A stretch of DNA of 7,718 nucleotides from Sulfurimonas sp. Its GTDB lineage: Bacteria; Campylobacterota; Campylobacteria; Campylobacterales; Sulfurimonadaceae. Positions 5,605-7,718 of the stretch are shown here, in pieces. The stretch spans positions 1 to 7,718 of the forward strand of contig JALWON010000073.1 of the NCBI GenBank assembly GCA_027083475.1, in the 5' to 3' direction. The notes below the pieces were generated by a model. That model was not told the DNA's origin. It worked only from the letters and a program-made list of their open reading frames with translations, and did not search any database. The stretch's first letter is position 1, and the number at the start of each line of letters is the position of its first letter. The position numbers and the translations under genes are program-made.

Positions 5605-5626
5605 AATGATAATAATATTTATCATT
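5605..5626. promoter_or_regulatory. Palindromic operator of the hip module
   Basis: AATGATAA (5605-5612) and TTATCATT (5619-5626) are an exact 8-bp inverted repeat with a 6-bp spacer. It overlaps the -10 hexamer (5624-5629) and the predicted transcription start of the hip promoter, the ideal place for autorepression by the HipB-like protein. A third half-site, TTATCATT, lies at 5659-5666 just beyond the -35, exactly 40 bp from the right arm. Confidence 0.6.
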
Positions 5627-5652
5627 ATAGCTATTTTATTTTAAAATGTAAA
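5624..5652 (-). promoter_or_regulatory. Sigma70 promoter of the hip module
   Basis: On the minus strand TTTACA (5652-5647) and a perfect TATAAT (5629-5624) are separated by 17 bp. Transcription would start near 5617, about 24 nt before the HipA-like ATG at 5593. It is the most consensus-like promoter in the window and shows that the module is self-contained. Confidence 0.7.
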
Positions 5653-5666
5653 CTAATTTTATCATT

Positions 5667-7718
5667 TTAATTTTGATTGATCTGTTCAATTTGGCGTATC
5701 ATCTCTTCTATGTGTAAAATGACAATTTTTTTATGTTCTACAAACATTGCTTCATCCCAATTGTCGATTGTTGCTTCATACTCTTGTGTTAATGTATAAA
5801 TTTTATTGAGTCTTAGGTTGCCTGTCACTCCTTTAAGATTATGCAGGATTGCTTTGTCTAGTGCTTGTGCTTGAATTTTTGAGAGAATCTCTTTGAGGGT
5901 CTCTAGGAAACTTCCCAAAAGTTTGAGAATAATATCTCTGTTGGCGATATTGAGGTGTCTGCTCATATCTTCAATATTGATAGCATCAAACTCTATTATC
6001 TCTTGTGTATCGTTTTTTGCATCTAAAAATTTTGTAAGTATCATATCGAGCTGTTTGGGTACAATCGGTTTATTGAGTGTTGCATCGACTCCTGCTTCTA
6101 AAAATATTTTTGTATCTGTCTCTATAACATTGGCAGACAAAGAGACAATTGGTTTGACATAGGCTTTTTGACGTAATGCTTTTGTTGCCTCTATACCATC
6201 CATAATGGGCATGTTAATATCCATGAGTATAAGGTCATATTCTTGCGTTTGTATTGCATTGAGTACTTCTTGACCATTACTTACAATAGTGCAAGATAAA
6301 CCTCTGTCTTTGAGCATAACTGTTATAAGCATTTGGTTTGTTTGGTTATCTTCAGCTACAAGAATATTGCCCTTGTATTGGGTATAGTTTGATTGTATGA
6401 TGGCATTGTGTGGTATCGCTTCATTTGCAAGTGTGATAAGTTTATCAAAAAGAGCAGAACCTGTGAGCGGTTGATGGATGAGATAAAATCTCTCATGCGC
6501 ACAATTAAAGTTCTCTTCAATACCTTCAATATAAATCAAATGGAGATTTGGTAATTTTTCAAGTGCTTCTAAACAACTCTTTTGTTCAAAAAGTTTTGCA
6601 CAGACGATAAGGACTTTTGTGTCTGTATTCATCTCTTCTAGCTTGTTGACTTCTTGGTAGTCATAGTCCCAAGTATCAAGGTAAGTATAGACGATTTCAT
6701 TAATCGCACAATTGAGCTTTGCATCAGATTTTAAGACAGCAATTTTTAAAGGTTTAGGAAGTGTGTCTCTGTGGAGGGCTTGTGTATTGTCAAGTATAGG
6801 CAGTTTTATATCAAAATAAAATTCACTCCCCTTCCCCTCTTGACTTTGTACTTTTATCTCAGAATGCATCATTTTTATATATTGATTACTAATAGCAAGC
6901 CCTAAACCTGTGCCTCCATACTCTCTACTTGTCGAGTTATCTGCTTGTGAAAAAGCTTGAAAAATACTGACCTGTTTCTCTTGAGATATACCAATGCCGC
7001 TATCTTGAATACTAAAGTGTATATTTGCCTGTTTTTTGCTTATTGCATTGAGTGTTATTTTGACTTTAATCTCTCCATCTGAGGGTGTAAATTTAATAGC
7101 ATTGCCTATAAGATTGTTCACAACCTGTTTTAAACGCTGTATATCACACTGCAAAGAGATGGGAATGTTAGAGTCTATGTAGGTGTAGTAATTGATATGT
7201 TTTGTTTTACAGAGTGATGAAAAAGTAGAAACGGTCGCTTCCATTTCAGAGAAGAGATTGTTTGGTGTTGCATCGAGAATAAGTTCCCCACTCTCTAACT
7301 TGGAAAAATCGAGTATATCATTGACAACACTGAGGAGTGTTTGTCCACTTTGATGGATAATATCAATGTAGTGTTTTACCTCTTTATCTAAATCACGTCG
7401 TGTTAAGATATCTGTAAATCCTAAGATACCATTAAGTGGGGTGCGAATTTCATGGGACATATTGGAGAGAAATGTTGATTTTGCCTGTTCTGATGCATGT
7501 GCTTTTAAAAGTGCATTTTCAAGTTCTGTAATGTCATACAGATTAATGATGTAAGCATCATCAATCTGTTTTACCATTACATTAAAGGTGCGTACAACAC
7601 CATCTTTTGTGAGGATTTTTGCTTTTCTATCTTTTTGCGTTTTATTGTGAGCTGTGTCATCTATCCAGTTTGGATATTTTGAGGGGTAGATATAGCCCTC
7701 TTCTTCCAAAAAGAAATT
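5667..7718 (-). CDS. Hybrid sensor histidine kinase (HisKA-HATPase-pseudoREC-REC-Hpt), 5' end outside window
   Basis: The visible 683 residues are the C-terminal part of a BarA/ArcB-like phosphorelay kinase. The frame is open to the window edge, so the TTG at 7709 is not a real start; the sensor part lies outside. Order: end of a PAS domain (about 1-65); HisKA with His89 in SNMSHEIRTPLNGILGF; HATPase with N202/N206, DSGIGI (239-244) and GGTGLGLA (268-275); a receiver-like fold at about 322-430; a true receiver at about 450-565 with D500 in LMDINMPIMDG and K550 in NKPI; and an Hpt domain with phosphorylatable His626 in LHNLKG. The receiver-like fold lacks the phospho-Asp (KVLIVCAKLF) and has QP instead of KP, so it is a pseudo-receiver. 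No DNA-binding domain is present; the Hpt must pass phosphate to a separate regulator. The stop lies 73 bp from the hip start codon, with no obvious terminator. Confidence 0.95.
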   Translation of the reverse strand, partial: NFFLEEEGYIYPSKYPNWIDDTAHNKTQKDRKAKILTKDGVVRTFNVMVKQIDDAYIINLYDITELENALLKAHASEQAKSTFLSNMSHEIRTPLNGILGFTDILTRRDLDKEVKHYIDIIHQSGQTLLSVVNDILDFSKLESGELILDATPNNLFSEMEATVSTFSSLCKTKHINYYTYIDSNIPISLQCDIQRLKQVVNNLIGNAIKFTPSDGEIKVKITLNAISKKQANIHFSIQDSGIGISQEKQVSIFQAFSQADNSTSREYGGTGLGLAISNQYIKMMHSEIKVQSQEGKGSEFYFDIKLPILDNTQALHRDTLPKPLKIAVLKSDAKLNCAINEIVYTYLDTWDYDYQEVNKLEEMNTDTKVLIVCAKLFEQKSCLEALEKLPNLHLIYIEGIEENFNCAHERFYLIHQPLTGSALFDKLITLANEAIPHNAIIQSNYTQYKGNILVAEDNQTNQMLITVMLKDRGLSCTIVSNGQEVLNAIQTQEYDLILMDINMPIMDGIEATKALRQKAYVKPIVSLSANVIETDTKIFLEAGVDATLNKPIVPKQLDMILTKFLDAKNDTQEIIEFDAINIEDMSRHLNIANRDIILKLLGSFLETLKEILSKIQAQALDKAILHNLKGVTGNLRLNKIYTLTQEYEATIDNWDEAMFVEHKKIVILHIEEMIRQIEQINQN
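5673..5687. repeat. 15-bp direct repeat, right copy (edge of hip module)
   Basis: Exact second copy, 696 bp from the first. It encodes EQINQ, the residues before the last residue of the hybrid kinase, in the same reading phase as in the antitoxin. The bases on either side of the two copies differ, so the identity ends sharply. Confidence 0.75.

Noticed and set aside
5638..5647. ATTTTAAAAT palindrome as a terminator for the hybrid kinase
   Set aside because: Too short and entirely A/T, with no stable stem; it lies within the spacer of the hip promoter.
5893..6162. Open frame of 89 codons on the plus strand inside the hybrid kinase
   Set aside because: Ser/Ile/Leu-rich antisense shadow of the receiver domain with no start signals.
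1..7718. CRISPR arrays, tRNA or rRNA genes, insertion sequences
   Set aside because: No spaced identical repeats, no tRNA-like cloverleaf and no transposase motifs were seen; apart from 568-780 the window is almost fully coding.

Overview
The window looks like a piece of a Campylobacterota (former Epsilonproteobacteria) chromosome next to the replication origin, probably from a Sulfurimonas/Sulfuricurvum-type organism. The clues are low GC, tightly packed genes, TTCAC-core DnaA boxes instead of TTATCCACA, a histidine kinase with the HQWKQPL phosphoacceptor motif common in this phylum, and many sensory proteins. The genus is an inference.

Layout. Positions 1-567 (minus) hold the first 189 codons of dnaA, cut by the window edge. 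Positions 568-780 are a divergent intergenic region with AT-rich DNA, TATTCACA-type boxes, repeated TCCTAAT motifs and two inverted repeats; this is the best candidate for oriC, or one half of it, and for the dnaA control region. Positions 781-4984 (plus) carry a tightly packed five-gene run that looks like one operon. It encodes an HTH protein with a possible phage-replication-like C-terminus, an unrecognised helical protein coupled to it by a 4-bp overlap, a membrane PAS histidine kinase, the Holliday-junction resolvase RuvC, and a receiver protein with a degenerate GGDEF domain. Positions 4971-5593 (minus) hold a small hip-type remnant: an isolated HipA N-terminal-subdomain protein (HipS-like) followed by a HipB-like HTH antitoxin, with no kinase gene. 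Positions 5667-7718 (minus) hold the C-terminal 683 residues of a large hybrid histidine kinase (PAS end, HisKA, HATPase, pseudo-receiver, receiver, Hpt), cut by the other window edge.

How it fits together. The left half couples the initiator gene, a putative origin and a divergent operon of two poorly known proteins, ruvC and a two-component pair. The two unknown proteins are the best candidates for something undescribed acting at or near the origin. On the right, the hip module sits between two convergent signalling genes. It is bounded by an exact 15-bp direct repeat that encodes EQINQ in the same frame at the C-termini of both HipB and the hybrid kinase. Joining the flanks at that repeat gives an intact, overlapping convergent gene pair, so the module looks like an insertion. 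It has its own good sigma70-type promoter with a perfect 8-bp inverted repeat over the -10 element.
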